Program-made: the position numbers and the translations under genes
The notes under the pieces: model-generated
What the model was told of the DNA's origin: nothing
Database searches by the model: none
What the model saw: only the letters and a program-made list of their open reading frames with translations
Shown: piece by piece, positions 26,357-34,834 of the stretch
Position numbering within the stretch: the first letter of the stretch is position 1
Layout of the letters: each line of letters opens with the position of its first letter
Assembly (NCBI GenBank): GCA_903855705.1
Contig: CAINZT010000196.1
Coordinates: 1-57,667 of the forward strand
Origin: an uncultured Synechococcus sp.
GTDB lineage: Bacteria; Cyanobacteriota; Cyanobacteriia; PCC-6307; Cyanobiaceae
Direction of reading: 5' to 3'
Length of the DNA stretch: 57,667 nt

Positions 26357-27577
26357 ATGGGTCCGATGCCACGAGTCACGCCAACAAGCCTGCGCAAGGA
26401 GCTCTTCGCCAACCCCCTCGATGGGCTGGTGAGTGTGCTGCTGATCACCGGACTGGCGGCGGTCGGTTACCGGCTGTTGCATTGGGCCCTGACCCAGGCC
26501 CAATGGGCCGTGATCCAGGCCAACAGCACCCTCTTTGCGGTGGGCCGCTACCCGATCGAGCAGCAGTGGCGTCTCTGGCTGCTGGTGGCCCTGCTCGTCG
26601 CCGCCACAGGCCTGAGCTGGGGAGTCCTCAGGGGCCTGCCGCTGCGGGACCGGCCGATCACGGCCCTCTGGCCCCGCAATGACCGGATTGGCGCGATTGT
26701 GCTGGTGGCCCTAGGCAGCTGGGCACCGGCGGCCCTGGGGCTCACCCTGTCGATCCAGGTCCGCTGGTGGGGGCTGACAGGCCTGCTGCTGCTAATGCGG
26801 TGGCTGGCCGGGCGCTACGGCAGCCGCTTGGGCAAGGCGGCAACCCGGGCCCTCCCCCTGGTTTGGCCCCTGCTTTATCTGGTGGGCATGGTGCTGATTG
26901 GCGGTGGGTTGGGCTTGGTGCCCGTGGGCACCAACGAATGGGGAGGCCTGCTGTTGACCCTGGTGGAGGCCAGTTTCGCGATCCTGCTCAGTGCCCCCCT
27001 AGGGGTGTTGCTGGCCCTGGGCCGGCGCAGTTCCCTGCCCCTGCTGCGTTGGGGCTCGGTGCTTTACATCGAGTTCATCCGGGGCGCGCCCCTGATCACC
27101 CTGCTGTTTTTGGGCCAGAACATCCTGGGCTTCCTTTTGCCTGGGGGCCTGGCGCCCGATCGCATCTGGCGGGCGGCCTGGATCCTCACCTTCTTTTCGG
27201 CCGCCTACCTGGCGGAGGCGGTTCGCTCCGGCCTAGCGGCCGTGCCCCGGGGCCAACTGGAGGCGGCCCGCTCCCTCGGCCTGAGCTTGCCCCAGGCCCT
27301 GGCCCAGGTGGTGCTTCCCCAGGCCCTGAGGATTGCTCTACCGGCCACGGTGGGCCAGTTCATCTCCCTGCTGCAGGACACCACCTTGCTGTCCCTGATC
27401 GGCTTGCTCGATCTTCTCGGCACGGCCCGCAGCGTGATGGCCAATCCGCTTTTCTTAGGCAAGAGCGCCGAGGTCTATCTCACCTTGGCGGTGCTGTTTT
27501 GGTGTTGCTGCGCGGCCTTGGGCCTGGGCAGCCGGGCCCTGGAACGGCGTCTGAATCCACCCAGTCTGGGCCGATAA
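26357..27577 (+). CDS. amino acid ABC transporter permease (AapM/BztC type)
   Basis: Second permease, 406 residues, longer than the first as is usual for AapM/BztC. The first ~190 residues hold several extra helices (LWLLVALLVAATGLSWGVL, AIVLVALGSWAPAALGLTL). The conserved core begins at about residue 195 with GGLLLTLVEASFAILLSAPLG, then YIEFIRGAPLITLLFLGQ and the EAA loop EAARSLGLSLPQALAQVVLPQALRIALP. ATG 26357 follows the first permease stop with no spacing. Confidence 0.93.
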   Translation: MGPMPRVTPTSLRKELFANPLDGLVSVLLITGLAAVGYRLLHWALTQAQWAVIQANSTLFAVGRYPIEQQWRLWLLVALLVAATGLSWGVLRGLPLRDRPITALWPRNDRIGAIVLVALGSWAPAALGLTLSIQVRWWGLTGLLLLMRWLAGRYGSRLGKAATRALPLVWPLLYLVGMVLIGGGLGLVPVGTNEWGGLLLTLVEASFAILLSAPLGVLLALGRRSSLPLLRWGSVLYIEFIRGAPLITLLFLGQNILGFLLPGGLAPDRIWRAAWILTFFSAAYLAEAVRSGLAAVPRGQLEAARSLGLSLPQALAQVVLPQALRIALPATVGQFISLLQDTTLLSLIGLLDLLGTARSVMANPLFLGKSAEVYLTLAVLFWCCCAALGLGSRALERRLNPPSLGR

Positions 27578-27666
27578 CCACCGCACTCAAGCCCCAGCTG
27601 AAACAAGCGCTTTAGTCCTTACCCAAGCCTCCTTAGCCGAAGCCCCAAGCCCTTTCCTCCGAGCCC

Positions 27667-28443
27667 ATGACTGCCGAGAGCATGCCTGCCAACGCAATGG
27701 TCCCTAAGAGCCCCGCCATGATTGAGGCCCGGGGGGTTGAGAAGTGGTATCCCAATGGCTTCCATGCCCTACGCGGCGTGGATCTCACCGTTCAACGGGG
27801 CGAAGTGGTGGTGATCATGGGCCCATCGGGCTCCGGCAAAAGCACCTTCATCCGCACCTTCAATGCCCTGGAGGAGTTTCAGAAAGGCTCGATCACGGTC
27901 GATGGCATCGCCCTGAATGACGACCGGCGCAAGATCGATGCGATCCGGCGCGAGGTCGGGATGGTGTTCCAGCAGTTCAATCTGTTCCCCCATCTCTCGG
28001 TGCTCGACAACCTCACCCTGGCGCCGGTTCTGGTGCGCAGGCGCCCTAAAGGGGAGGTGCTGAGCCAGGCGATGGCCCTGCTGGAGCGCGTTGGCATAGC
28101 CGAGCAGGCCCATAAGTTTCCAGGCCAACTCTCCGGCGGCCAGCAGCAACGGGTGGCGATCGCCCGCTCCCTCTGCATGGAGCCGCGCATCCTGCTCTTT
28201 GATGAACCGACTAGCTCCCTCGATCCGGAGATGGTGCGGGAGGTGCTGGAGGTCATGCAGGGATTGGCAGCCGATGGCATGACCATGGTGGTGGTGACCC
28301 ACGAGGTGGGCTTTGCGCGCCAGGTGGCCGATCGGGTGGTGTTAATGGCCGATGGCCAGGTGGTGGAAGAGGCCACACCGGAACGCTTCTTTGACCACCC
28401 CCAGCACGAGCGCAGCCGCCAGTTTCTGGCCCAAATTCTTTGA
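27667..28443 (+). CDS. amino acid ABC transporter ATP-binding protein
   Basis: ATPase of the importer, 258 residues. Walker A is [20 protein letters not shown], the Q loop is [13 protein letters not shown], the signature is [15 protein letters not shown], Walker B is [16 protein letters not shown] and the switch histidine is in [11 protein letters not shown]. The DPEMV after the D-loop is typical of GlnQ/AapP proteins. ATG 27667 gives a ~20-residue leader before [17 protein letters not shown]; an in-frame ATG just before IEA (27718) is an alternative start. It lies 89 bases after the second permease and completes the four-gene operon. Confidence 0.94.
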   Translation: MTAESMPANAMVPKSPAMIEARGVEKWYPNGFHALRGVDLTVQRGEVVVIMGPSGSGKSTFIRTFNALEEFQKGSITVDGIALNDDRRKIDAIRREVGMVFQQFNLFPHLSVLDNLTLAPVLVRRRPKGEVLSQAMALLERVGIAEQAHKFPGQLSGGQQQRVAIARSLCMEPRILLFDEPTSSLDPEMVREVLEVMQGLAADGMTMVVVTHEVGFARQVADRVVLMADGQVVEEATPERFFDHPQHERSRQFLAQIL

Positions 28444-28539
28444 ACCGCTCGACTACCCAGCGATGGCCAACTGATTAGGGCCAGACGGTCTAGATTGCTT
28501 TGGCTGGGTTAACTGCCTACAGAGCTGACGAGCTAAGAG

Positions 28540-29529
28540 TTAGCCAGTTGCTTCAACTAATGAGATTAAGCGCAGGTCCTTGGAGTCCCAGAGGATGTAG
28601 CGGAAGCAGTCAGGGATCTCGGCCAGGCTCAGGCGTTTGGCCCCTGTAAGCAGGTGGGCGTTGCGCTCGTGGCACTGACGCAGACGGTAATTGGGAATCC
28701 GCTCACAAAGGTGGTGGATGCTGTGGAAAGCAATGTCGGCCGAAAACCAGTTCAAAATCCAAGGCAATTCCAGATTGCTGCTACCGGCCACGGCCCCCTG
28801 CAGATAGCTCCAGCCCTCATTGCCACTGGCATAGGAGCCGGCGTAGTTGTGCTGCACAAAAAAGATGCAGATGAAGATCGCCGCCGAGAAAGTCATCACG
28901 GTGGCGTAACAACACCAAAACAGACCTAGCCCGAGCCACTGGCCCATGGCCCACCAGCTGGCGATCACCAGCAGGTTATTGGCAATCAAATCGGCAAGTT
29001 CAGCTTGGGTCGGTTGGTAGCGCTTAGGTGGGGTTGCCTTAGGGCCCTTGAATCTTGAACCAATTAAATCGACAAGGGCTAAAATCAGGGCGATACGCGG
29101 CTTAATCACCAAGTAGAAAAATCCACCCGGCAGCAACATCAACGGATGCCGGCTTAAGCCATAGAGGCGTTGGTTGAAGGGGGAGAGGGAGCGGTATTGG
29201 TCGAGGGTCAATAGGGCCGAAGGGCCGCGGTAGCGGTCCCAGTTGCCATTGTGTTTGTGGTGGTACGCATGGCCCCGCGACCAGGGATGCTCGGGGATGC
29301 CATTGATCACCCCAAAGGCAAAACCAAACACCTGATTCAGCCAGCGGCTGGCAAAAAGGGAGCGGTGACCGCAATCGTGCATCAGCGAAAAGCTGCGAGA
29401 CGAAAAGAGCACCAGTAGGGCCAGGATCGGCACCAGCAGCAGTCGCTGCGCCAGCGGACCGGCCATCACTTGGGGGATCAACCACCAGAGCGCAGCCATG
29501 GGAGCCAGGGTGCTGATCACTTGCCACAA
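28540..29529 (-). CDS. fatty acid desaturase family protein, start uncertain
   Basis: Membrane di-iron desaturase with three histidine boxes: HDCGH, HAYHH and, near the C-terminus, HSIHH. Hydrophobic pairs flank them (LAQRLLLVPILALLVLF; LGLGLFWCCYATVMTFSAAI), as in acyl-lipid desaturases, but the protein is short (329 residues) and the substrate is not clear; ketolase or hydroxylase activity is also possible in this superfamily. The TTG at 29529 is the only standard start in frame. The frame stays open upstream to a TAA near 29675 and reads protein-like sequence (PLRRSDFELEAYRTSDNGRA), so the real N-terminus may be longer; see finding. Confidence 0.85.
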   Translation of the reverse strand: MWQVISTLAPMAALWWLIPQVMAGPLAQRLLLVPILALLVLFSSRSFSLMHDCGHRSLFASRWLNQVFGFAFGVINGIPEHPWSRGHAYHHKHNGNWDRYRGPSALLTLDQYRSLSPFNQRLYGLSRHPLMLLPGGFFYLVIKPRIALILALVDLIGSRFKGPKATPPKRYQPTQAELADLIANNLLVIASWWAMGQWLGLGLFWCCYATVMTFSAAIFICIFFVQHNYAGSYASGNEGWSYLQGAVAGSSNLELPWILNWFSADIAFHSIHHLCERIPNYRLRQCHERNAHLLTGAKRLSLAEIPDCFRYILWDSKDLRLISLVEATG

Positions 29530-29841
29530 GGCCCGGCCGTTATCGCTGGTGCGATAGGCCTCCAGCTCAAAATCGCTGCGCCGCAGCGGGCGAGTCGCCG
29601 TCCCCGGCGCCTGAAAGTCGGTGAAGGTCAGCGGATGGGTCCCAGAGGGCAGGCCATCGTGCCACCTGCGTTCTTACAGCCTAATGGCGCCTGGCCAGGG
29701 GCGCCTTTAGGGCAGGGGCTGGGACACCTTGGGCCCAGGCCCCCTAATGCCGGTATCGGCTGGTGGGACGCCGGCTGGAGTGCCTTGGGGAGCTCGCCGA
29801 TGTGGTTTCAGCCACGCCTGCTCGGCAATCAGGTTTCAACA
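29530..29841. other. intergenic stretch with probable desaturase N-terminus
   Basis: About 310 bases. The desaturase-proximal 145 bases on the minus strand read as plausible desaturase protein without a usable start codon. An out-of-frame ATG at 29657-29655, preceded by AGGTGG, opens only nine codons before TGA. The remaining ~150 bases hold no ORF or terminator that I can support. Confidence 0.5.
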
Positions 29842-30057
29842 ATGGGGTCATCCTGGGACCACCCCATGGCGGAACAAGCTCCAACGGCCCCAATCGGCGA
29901 ACTCCCCAATAACTTAGGCCCCACCTTGTTGATCATTGGTGGCAGCTTTCTTCTACCCCTGTTACTAGGGATACCCCTGCTGCTCATGGGCATCAGCCAA
30001 TTGCGCCGCGCCGACGGCAGCCGCGCCATTGCCGGTTGGCCGCTACAGCTGCCGTGA
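29842..30057 (+). CDS. small membrane protein, unknown
   Basis: A 71-residue protein with a strongly hydrophobic segment at about residues 28-51 (LGPTLLIIGGSFLLPLLLGI), probably one helix or a hairpin, followed by a basic stretch QLRRADGSR. I do not recognise the family. ATG 29842 is preceded by an AGG-containing stretch; ATG 29866 would give 63 residues. Its stop overlaps the GTG start of the rhodanese gene by four bases (GTGA), which supports it as a real translated gene. Confidence 0.55.
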   Translation: MGSSWDHPMAEQAPTAPIGELPNNLGPTLLIIGGSFLLPLLLGIPLLLMGISQLRRADGSRAIAGWPLQLP

Positions 30058-30575
30058 TCGCAGTTGGCCAGGGCAAGGGAGATGGCAGCAGCGAGGGAAG
30101 TTGCGATGCCAACAACAAGGGCCACGATCCCAACCAGGGCGACGTGGGAGCCAGGGCGGCCTATGACCGGCTAGTTGCCGAGGCCCGACGTTCGATCGTG
30201 GAACTGAGCCCCAGGTCCCTGCGCAACTGGCTTAAGCAGGGCGCCGTACTGATTGACGTGCGCGAGCCCGATGAGTTTGCTGTGGGTCACCTGGAGGGGG
30301 CAATGCGCATTGATCGCGCCGAACTGGGGCTGGTTATCGATCAGTTGGTGCCCGACCTGGCCACCCCGATCGCCTGCTGTTGCTCCCGGGGCAACCGCAG
30401 TGCCTTGGTGGCCTATCAATTGCAACAGCTCGGCTACGGCAGGGTTGGCTCCCTGAGGGATGGGTTGGAACGATGGGATCAGAAAAAATCCCTACAACGC
30501 TCAAGGGAATCCGGGGCTGAGTCCCTTGAGCAACCCGAGCCTGCCCCGATTGAGGTTATGGAGCAGGGACCTTAA
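30054..30575 (+). CDS. rhodanese-like domain protein with active-site cysteine
   Basis: A 173-residue protein. The rhodanese domain at about residues 45-142 has LIDVREPDEFAVGHLEGAMRI and the active loop CCSRGNRSALVAYQL, matching CxxGxRS, so sulfurtransferase chemistry is possible. The first ~40 residues are Gly/Asn-rich and the last 30 are acidic and low in complexity. I chose GTG 30054 because it overlaps the upstream stop in the GTGA arrangement; TTG 30036 is also in frame. It converges with the DUF1400 gene, 12 bases apart. Confidence 0.82.
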   Translation: MIAVGQGKGDGSSEGSCDANNKGHDPNQGDVGARAAYDRLVAEARRSIVELSPRSLRNWLKQGAVLIDVREPDEFAVGHLEGAMRIDRAELGLVIDQLVPDLATPIACCCSRGNRSALVAYQLQQLGYGRVGSLRDGLERWDQKKSLQRSRESGAESLEQPEPAPIEVMEQGP

Positions 30576-30587
30576 CCAAAACGGCAA

Positions 30588-31244
30588 TTACCACATCCCT
30601 TTGACAGGTTTTAGGGGCGCACTGTTAGGGGGAGCAAGGCTAGAACTAGAGCTTGCGACTTGCCTAGCCTGGATACAGGCGGGCAGGAAGACATACCACG
30701 ACAAGAGTGAGGTCGACTGGGCAGGCGTGGTGGCATGGACCCGATCGCAGACGTTTTGCTTACCATCGAAACGATCGGTGTCGGCAAGCCGGAAATCGAC
30801 CGGCAAGGCAGCCAATATTCCTGCAGAGGAGATCGAGCCATCAAGGGCATCGGCCATGATCGCTGAGCGCAGGGCCACAACGGCATCCTGCTTCAAAGTC
30901 CAGTAGGGAAGATAGCTGCGGGTTTGCTCATCAAGGAACTGTACGCCGGCGGTGGAGTAGAGGAAATTAGCAACCGAAAGAAAATCAACGCTATAGGGCT
31001 TATTCATGCCAGCGCGAATTTCTTCTGCCGTCCAACCGGAGAGATGGATGCCATCTTGCAAGCCCCGATCCGTGATCGCCCCAGTGGACAGGAACGTGGT
31101 GATCGGCTGCTGATAGGTCGACCAAACTGCGCCGCCGGTGTTCCAACGGATCGGCCGCTCGGCCGCCTGGGCCCCGATGGGGGAAAGGATGGCGCCAGCA
31201 AAACCTGCGCCAAGAAGCATGGCAGGAATAATGGTGCGTTTCAT
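30588..31244 (-). CDS. secreted DUF1400 domain protein
   Basis: A 218-residue protein with a clear signal peptide (KRTIIPAMLLGAGFAGAILS, cleavage near AQA/AE). The mature part, with DFLSVANFLYSTAGVQFLDE and VVALRSAIMADALDGSISSAGILAALP, resembles DUF1400, a domain often found at the N-terminus of cyanobacterial alpha/beta hydrolases. Here no hydrolase domain follows; instead about 50 residues of unclear type, including SSSSSLAPPNSAPLKP, end the protein. Function unknown. Confidence 0.72.
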   Translation of the reverse strand: MKRTIIPAMLLGAGFAGAILSPIGAQAAERPIRWNTGGAVWSTYQQPITTFLSTGAITDRGLQDGIHLSGWTAEEIRAGMNKPYSVDFLSVANFLYSTAGVQFLDEQTRSYLPYWTLKQDAVVALRSAIMADALDGSISSAGILAALPVDFRLADTDRFDGKQNVCDRVHATTPAQSTSLLSWYVFLPACIQARQVASSSSSLAPPNSAPLKPVKGMW

Positions 31245-31451
31245 GGACTGTCAATGGTTCGCCCTTTCAAGTTATTCATTCCTGCAATGAATTGGCACAA
31301 AAACCACATTTAGGCCAGATTGACCGCAGCATGCAGCAGATTGTTGGTACCAGCCACCAAACTCAAGCCCCCAGCAAAGATTGATCGCTAGCCATCACTG
31401 ATACGAGCAGCTCAATGCGACTCCTCCTGAACACCCTTAAGGGCCGTTGCC

Positions 31452-32636
31452 CTAAGCGTCAGAGCCCTCGAGCACGTGCCGAAGCCAGGGGCCAATCAAT
31501 TCCTCCTCCAGCAAGAAACCGTCGTGGCCATGGCGTGAATCGATCGTCACCAACCGCACGGGTGAACGGATTTGCGCAGCAATCGCTTGCTGTAAGTCCG
31601 CAGGGAACAGGCGATCGGAGCGAATCGATAAAATCTCCGTTCGAGCTTGAATCCGGGCCAGGGCTGCGGCAACGCCGCCCCGGTCGCGGCCGAGGTCGTG
31701 CCTGGTCATCGCTCCACAGAGAGCCCGGTAGCTGTGGGCATCGAAGCGGCCCAGAAAGTCCACCAGCTCCTGATGCTGGTGGCTGAGCCCAACTAAGCCA
31801 TGGGCCAAGTCTCCTAGTTGGCGATGGGAGAAGGGGCCTATGGGAAGGTGCCCAGAGGCCATTCCTAGTCGTCCAACCCCAAGATCATCAAGGGGCGACA
31901 GTCCATTAGGGGCTCCGTAGGAGACCAGGGCAATTGAGCGGGCCAGGGCCAGGCCCTCCAGCCGGACTGGTGACGCAGCGCTTGCCGGCCCGGTGCCTGA
32001 GATCTCCAGTCCAGGCTGGCCAGCGGCCCGCCAGGCTAGGGCCTGCAACTCCAGCTGGTGCCAAAGCTCCTGTTGGGGCGACGCAGCGGCTGCCGTGGCC
32101 AGCAGTCCCAGACGAGGCACCCGCCCTGGAGCCAGCAGGGCCCATTCCAGGGCCCGCATGCCACCCATTGAGCCACCGATCCCCCCATGCCAGCGGCCTA
32201 TGGCCAGGTGATCGGCCAGGGCCAACTCGCAGGCCACCTGGTCGCGAATCGTGATCCGGGGAAAGCCCAACCCGTAGGCCTGGCCATCGGCAGCTAGGGA
32301 ACTGGGGCCGCTGCTGCCCTGGCAGCCGCCGAAAACGTTGGGACAGATCACCCAGAAGCGATCGGTGTCGATCGGCCGGCCAGAGCCGATTAGCTGGTGC
32401 CACCAGCCAGCGGTGGGGTGGCCGGGTTCCCTGGGACCGGCCGCATGGCTATCGCCAGAAAAGCCATGGAGTAGCAACACGCCATTGGAGCGCTCCCGGT
32501 TGGGCTGGCCCCAGGATTCGTAGGCCAGCGTGATCGGCCCGAACGGCTCACCTCCTTCCAAGCGAAGGGGCTGCCTCTGAAATAAACTGGCGTATTGCCG
32601 CTGGCCGGGGGGATCGCCCGGTTGCCAGGCACCCAT
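31452..32636 (-). CDS. metX: homoserine O-acetyltransferase MetX
   Basis: Alpha/beta-hydrolase-fold enzyme that activates homoserine for methionine synthesis. The 394-residue protein has LAYESWGQPNRERSN, VLLLHGFSGDSHAAG, WWHQLIGSGRPIDTDRFWVI, the nucleophile elbow GGSMGGMRALEWAL with the catalytic Ser, and the C-terminal RHGHDGFLLE with the catalytic His. These blocks match MetX; whether it uses acetyl- or succinyl-CoA cannot be told reliably from sequence. It begins 5 bases after metY and is clearly co-transcribed with it. Confidence 0.95.
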   Translation of the reverse strand: MGAWQPGDPPGQRQYASLFQRQPLRLEGGEPFGPITLAYESWGQPNRERSNGVLLLHGFSGDSHAAGPREPGHPTAGWWHQLIGSGRPIDTDRFWVICPNVFGGCQGSSGPSSLAADGQAYGLGFPRITIRDQVACELALADHLAIGRWHGGIGGSMGGMRALEWALLAPGRVPRLGLLATAAAASPQQELWHQLELQALAWRAAGQPGLEISGTGPASAASPVRLEGLALARSIALVSYGAPNGLSPLDDLGVGRLGMASGHLPIGPFSHRQLGDLAHGLVGLSHQHQELVDFLGRFDAHSYRALCGAMTRHDLGRDRGGVAAALARIQARTEILSIRSDRLFPADLQQAIAAQIRSPVRLVTIDSRHGHDGFLLEEELIGPWLRHVLEGSDA

Positions 32637-32641
32637 GGGGA

Positions 32642-33934
32642 TCAGGCCGCCAGGGAGGCGAAGGCCAGGTCCAGATCAGCCAGGAGATCAGCCACGCTTT
32701 CCAGACCGATCGAAAGTCGCACCAAGCCCTGGGTTACCCCTGAACTGGCCAATTCACTCTCGCTCAGTTGGCTGTGGGTAGTAGAAGCAGGGTGAATAAT
32801 CAGGCTACGCACATCGCCGACATTGGCCAAGTGGCTGAACAGCTCGGTGGCCTCGACGAAGCGGCGCCCGGCTTCCAGGCCGCCCGGCAGTTCGAACGAC
32901 ACAATCGCCCCCTGGCCCAGGGGCAAATAGCGCTGGGCACGTCCATACCAGGGGCTGCTGGCCAAACCTGGATAGATCACCCGGCTTACATCGGAGCGCT
33001 GCTCCAGCCAGGTGGCGACAGCCAGGGCATTTTGGCTGTGGCGCTCCAGGCGAAGGGACAGGGTCTCGATCCCTTGTAGAAACAGAAAGGCGTTGAAGGG
33101 GGCCACCGCATTACCCAGGTCGCGCAGCAGGGTGACCCGGGCCCGCAGGATGTAGCGAGCCGGGAACAGGGGGGCTGGCAGCTGGCTAAACACCAGGCAG
33201 TGATAACTGGGATCGGGCTGGCTGAATTGGGGGAAGCGGCCACTGGCCTCGTAGTCAAACGTTCCCCCATCCACGATTACGCCACCGATCGAGGTGCCAT
33301 GGCCACCGATGAATTTGGTAGCCGAATGGACGACGATGTCGGCGCCATGCTCCAAGGGCCGCAGGAGGTAGGGGGTCGCCAGAGTGTTATCGATCACCAG
33401 GGGAATCCCGGCCCCATGGGCGACGCCCGCTACCCCCTCGATATCGAAGACATCCCCCTTTGGATTGCCGATGCTTTCGCCAAAGAAGGCCTTGGTGTTC
33501 GGCTGGATGGCGGCGCGCCATTGCTCAAGAACATCGGGATTCTCCACAAAACTGACGGAGAGCCCCAATTTCGGGAAGGTATGGCGAAAGAGGTTGATCG
33601 TGCCGCCATAGAGGGAGGAACTGGCGACGATGTGGCCGCCATGTTCAGCCAGATTCAACAGGGCTAGGGCTTCAGCCGACTGGCCGCTGGAGGTGGCCAG
33701 GGCCGCCACGCCACCTTCCAGGTCGGCGATGCGTTGTTCAAACGCCGCCTGGGTTGGATTCATGATGCGCGTATAGATATTGCCCAGCTCCCTTAAGCCA
33801 AACAGATCGGCCGCATGGTTCGTGTCTCGAAACACGTAGCTAGTCGTCTGATAGATCGGCACAGCCCGGGCTCCCGTGCTGGGATCGGGAACGGTGCCCG
33901 CATGGATCTGGCGGGTTTCAAATCCTTGGGCCAT
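32642..33934 (-). CDS. metY: O-acetylhomoserine sulfhydrylase MetY
   Basis: PLP enzyme that makes homocysteine from O-acetylhomoserine and sulfide, linking methionine synthesis directly to sulfate assimilation. The 430-residue protein starts FETRQIHAGTVPDPSTGARAV, has YTRIMNPTQAAFEQRIADLE, LVIDNTLATPYLLRPLEHGAD and HSATKFIGGHGTSIGG, where the Lys binds PLP. Length and the RHSQNALAVATWLE segment fit the MetY/Cys-Met-PLP group. I used ATG 33934 (MAQGFE); the frame is open upstream but the added sequence is not family-like. The rhodanese-like gene precedes it by 55 bases. Confidence 0.94.
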   Translation of the reverse strand: MAQGFETRQIHAGTVPDPSTGARAVPIYQTTSYVFRDTNHAADLFGLRELGNIYTRIMNPTQAAFEQRIADLEGGVAALATSSGQSAEALALLNLAEHGGHIVASSSLYGGTINLFRHTFPKLGLSVSFVENPDVLEQWRAAIQPNTKAFFGESIGNPKGDVFDIEGVAGVAHGAGIPLVIDNTLATPYLLRPLEHGADIVVHSATKFIGGHGTSIGGVIVDGGTFDYEASGRFPQFSQPDPSYHCLVFSQLPAPLFPARYILRARVTLLRDLGNAVAPFNAFLFLQGIETLSLRLERHSQNALAVATWLEQRSDVSRVIYPGLASSPWYGRAQRYLPLGQGAIVSFELPGGLEAGRRFVEATELFSHLANVGDVRSLIIHPASTTHSQLSESELASSGVTQGLVRLSIGLESVADLLADLDLAFASLAA

Positions 33935-33989
33935 GGCGGTATAGGAAGCAGCGGGTGGGTGGAGCGGAAGCGGGAAGCAGACGTGGAAA

Positions 33990-34505
33990 TCAGGCGAGAT
34001 GCTTAAGCTGCACTCTCTGCACCTGGGGGAGGACCCGGGCAGCAATCGCTGGGCCCAGTAACAGCCCAAACGAGAGGAGCAGCACGGGCACGGGCATGAG
34101 CTGCAAGCCCACAAGGACAGCACCGCCCGCCAGCAGGGCAGCCACCGTGACCGGTTCCTGGGCAACGGCGACAATCGGGGGCTGAACTCCGGCTAGGGGT
34201 AGCTCAAGTTCACGCCAATGGGTTAAGCCACCATCGAGCCATTGCAGGCTGCGGCCGTAGCCGGAGTCATGCAACAGGCCAATAGACTGTTGGGCCTGGG
34301 GATTATCGTCTGCCAGCACGATCCAATCGCCATCGGGCCACTCCTGGCTAAGCAACAGGGGTAGAGGAATGTTGTGGCTACCTTCGATATGGTGCTGGCG
34401 GAACGAACGACGCGAGCGGATATCGATTAACAGGGCAGGATCCGCCGACGCTTGGGACTCAAGCAACTGGCTTGGTGAAAGGCTGGACAGGGTCTGGGTT
34501 GTCAT
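33990..34505 (-). CDS. rhodanese-like membrane protein lacking the catalytic cysteine
   Basis: A 171-residue protein. The rhodanese fold is at residues 8-100 (LIDIRSRRSFRQHHIEGSHNIPL; GGLTHWRELELPL), but where the active-site loop should read CxxGxR it has LADDNPQAQQS, with no cysteine. After residue 110 come two hydrophobic segments (VTVAALLAGGAVLVGLQLMP; VLLLSFGLLLGPAIAA), similar to the DUF2892-type tail seen in other rhodaneses. It is the first gene of the likely rhodanese-metY-metX transcript, behind a long leader. A sulfur carrier role cannot rest on this domain's chemistry; a regulatory or structural role is inference. Confidence 0.82.
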   Translation of the reverse strand: MTTQTLSSLSPSQLLESQASADPALLIDIRSRRSFRQHHIEGSHNIPLPLLLSQEWPDGDWIVLADDNPQAQQSIGLLHDSGYGRSLQWLDGGLTHWRELELPLAGVQPPIVAVAQEPVTVAALLAGGAVLVGLQLMPVPVLLLSFGLLLGPAIAARVLPQVQRVQLKHLA

Positions 34506-34807
34506 GGCTGGAAGAGAAATGGGGGATAAGGAGCAGCGGTGATCGAGCGTCCCTGGAGGCGCTTCGGCATTCGGAACCATCCGCAACATCGCCATGCCAT
34601 TGGCCCAACCAGGTCCCAGGGATCGGGCCATTGTCAGCCTTTAGGAGGCAAAAAGCGGTATCCCGAGCCACAAACCGTAGAATTAGCACCAATCGGAGGT
34701 GTGGCGGCCCTGGTCCTGGCCTGCAGGCCCCAGTTGGCACCTAGAGAAGAGCAAGATCAGGCCTTCAGGGGTTGGGGTGGCGGCGAGCGTATGCCCCGCT
34801 TTGCCAT
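34506..34807 (-). promoter_or_regulatory. leader of the rhodanese-metY-metX genes, with S-box-like motif
   Basis: About 300 bases of non-coding sequence between the upstream terminator and the rhodanese start. On the minus strand it contains TTGGTGCTAATTCTACGG (34692-34675), which resembles the 3' core of SAM-I (S-box) riboswitches, GGTGCyAATTCC. Just upstream AGGTG and CACCT (34742-34697 on the minus strand) enclose a nested CTGG/CCAG and GGCC-TGCA-GGCC hairpin. The classic 5' S-box half (AGAGGTGGAGGGA) is not seen, so this is a weak riboswitch candidate. Confidence 0.35.
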
Positions 34808-34834
34808 AAAAAGGCCCCGGTTGGAGCCGGGACC
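34808..34834 (-). terminator. intrinsic terminator, minus strand
   Basis: On the minus strand GGTCCCGG, loop CTCCAA, CCGGGGCC and then TTTTT. An 8-bp stem with one G-T pair followed by a U-run is a strong Rho-independent terminator. No protein gene ends here; it closes the structured RNA candidate at 34835-34960. Confidence 0.8.

Noticed and set aside
31434-31446. CCCTTAAGGG palindrome after metX
   Set aside because: Too short and without a T-run; probably not a terminator.
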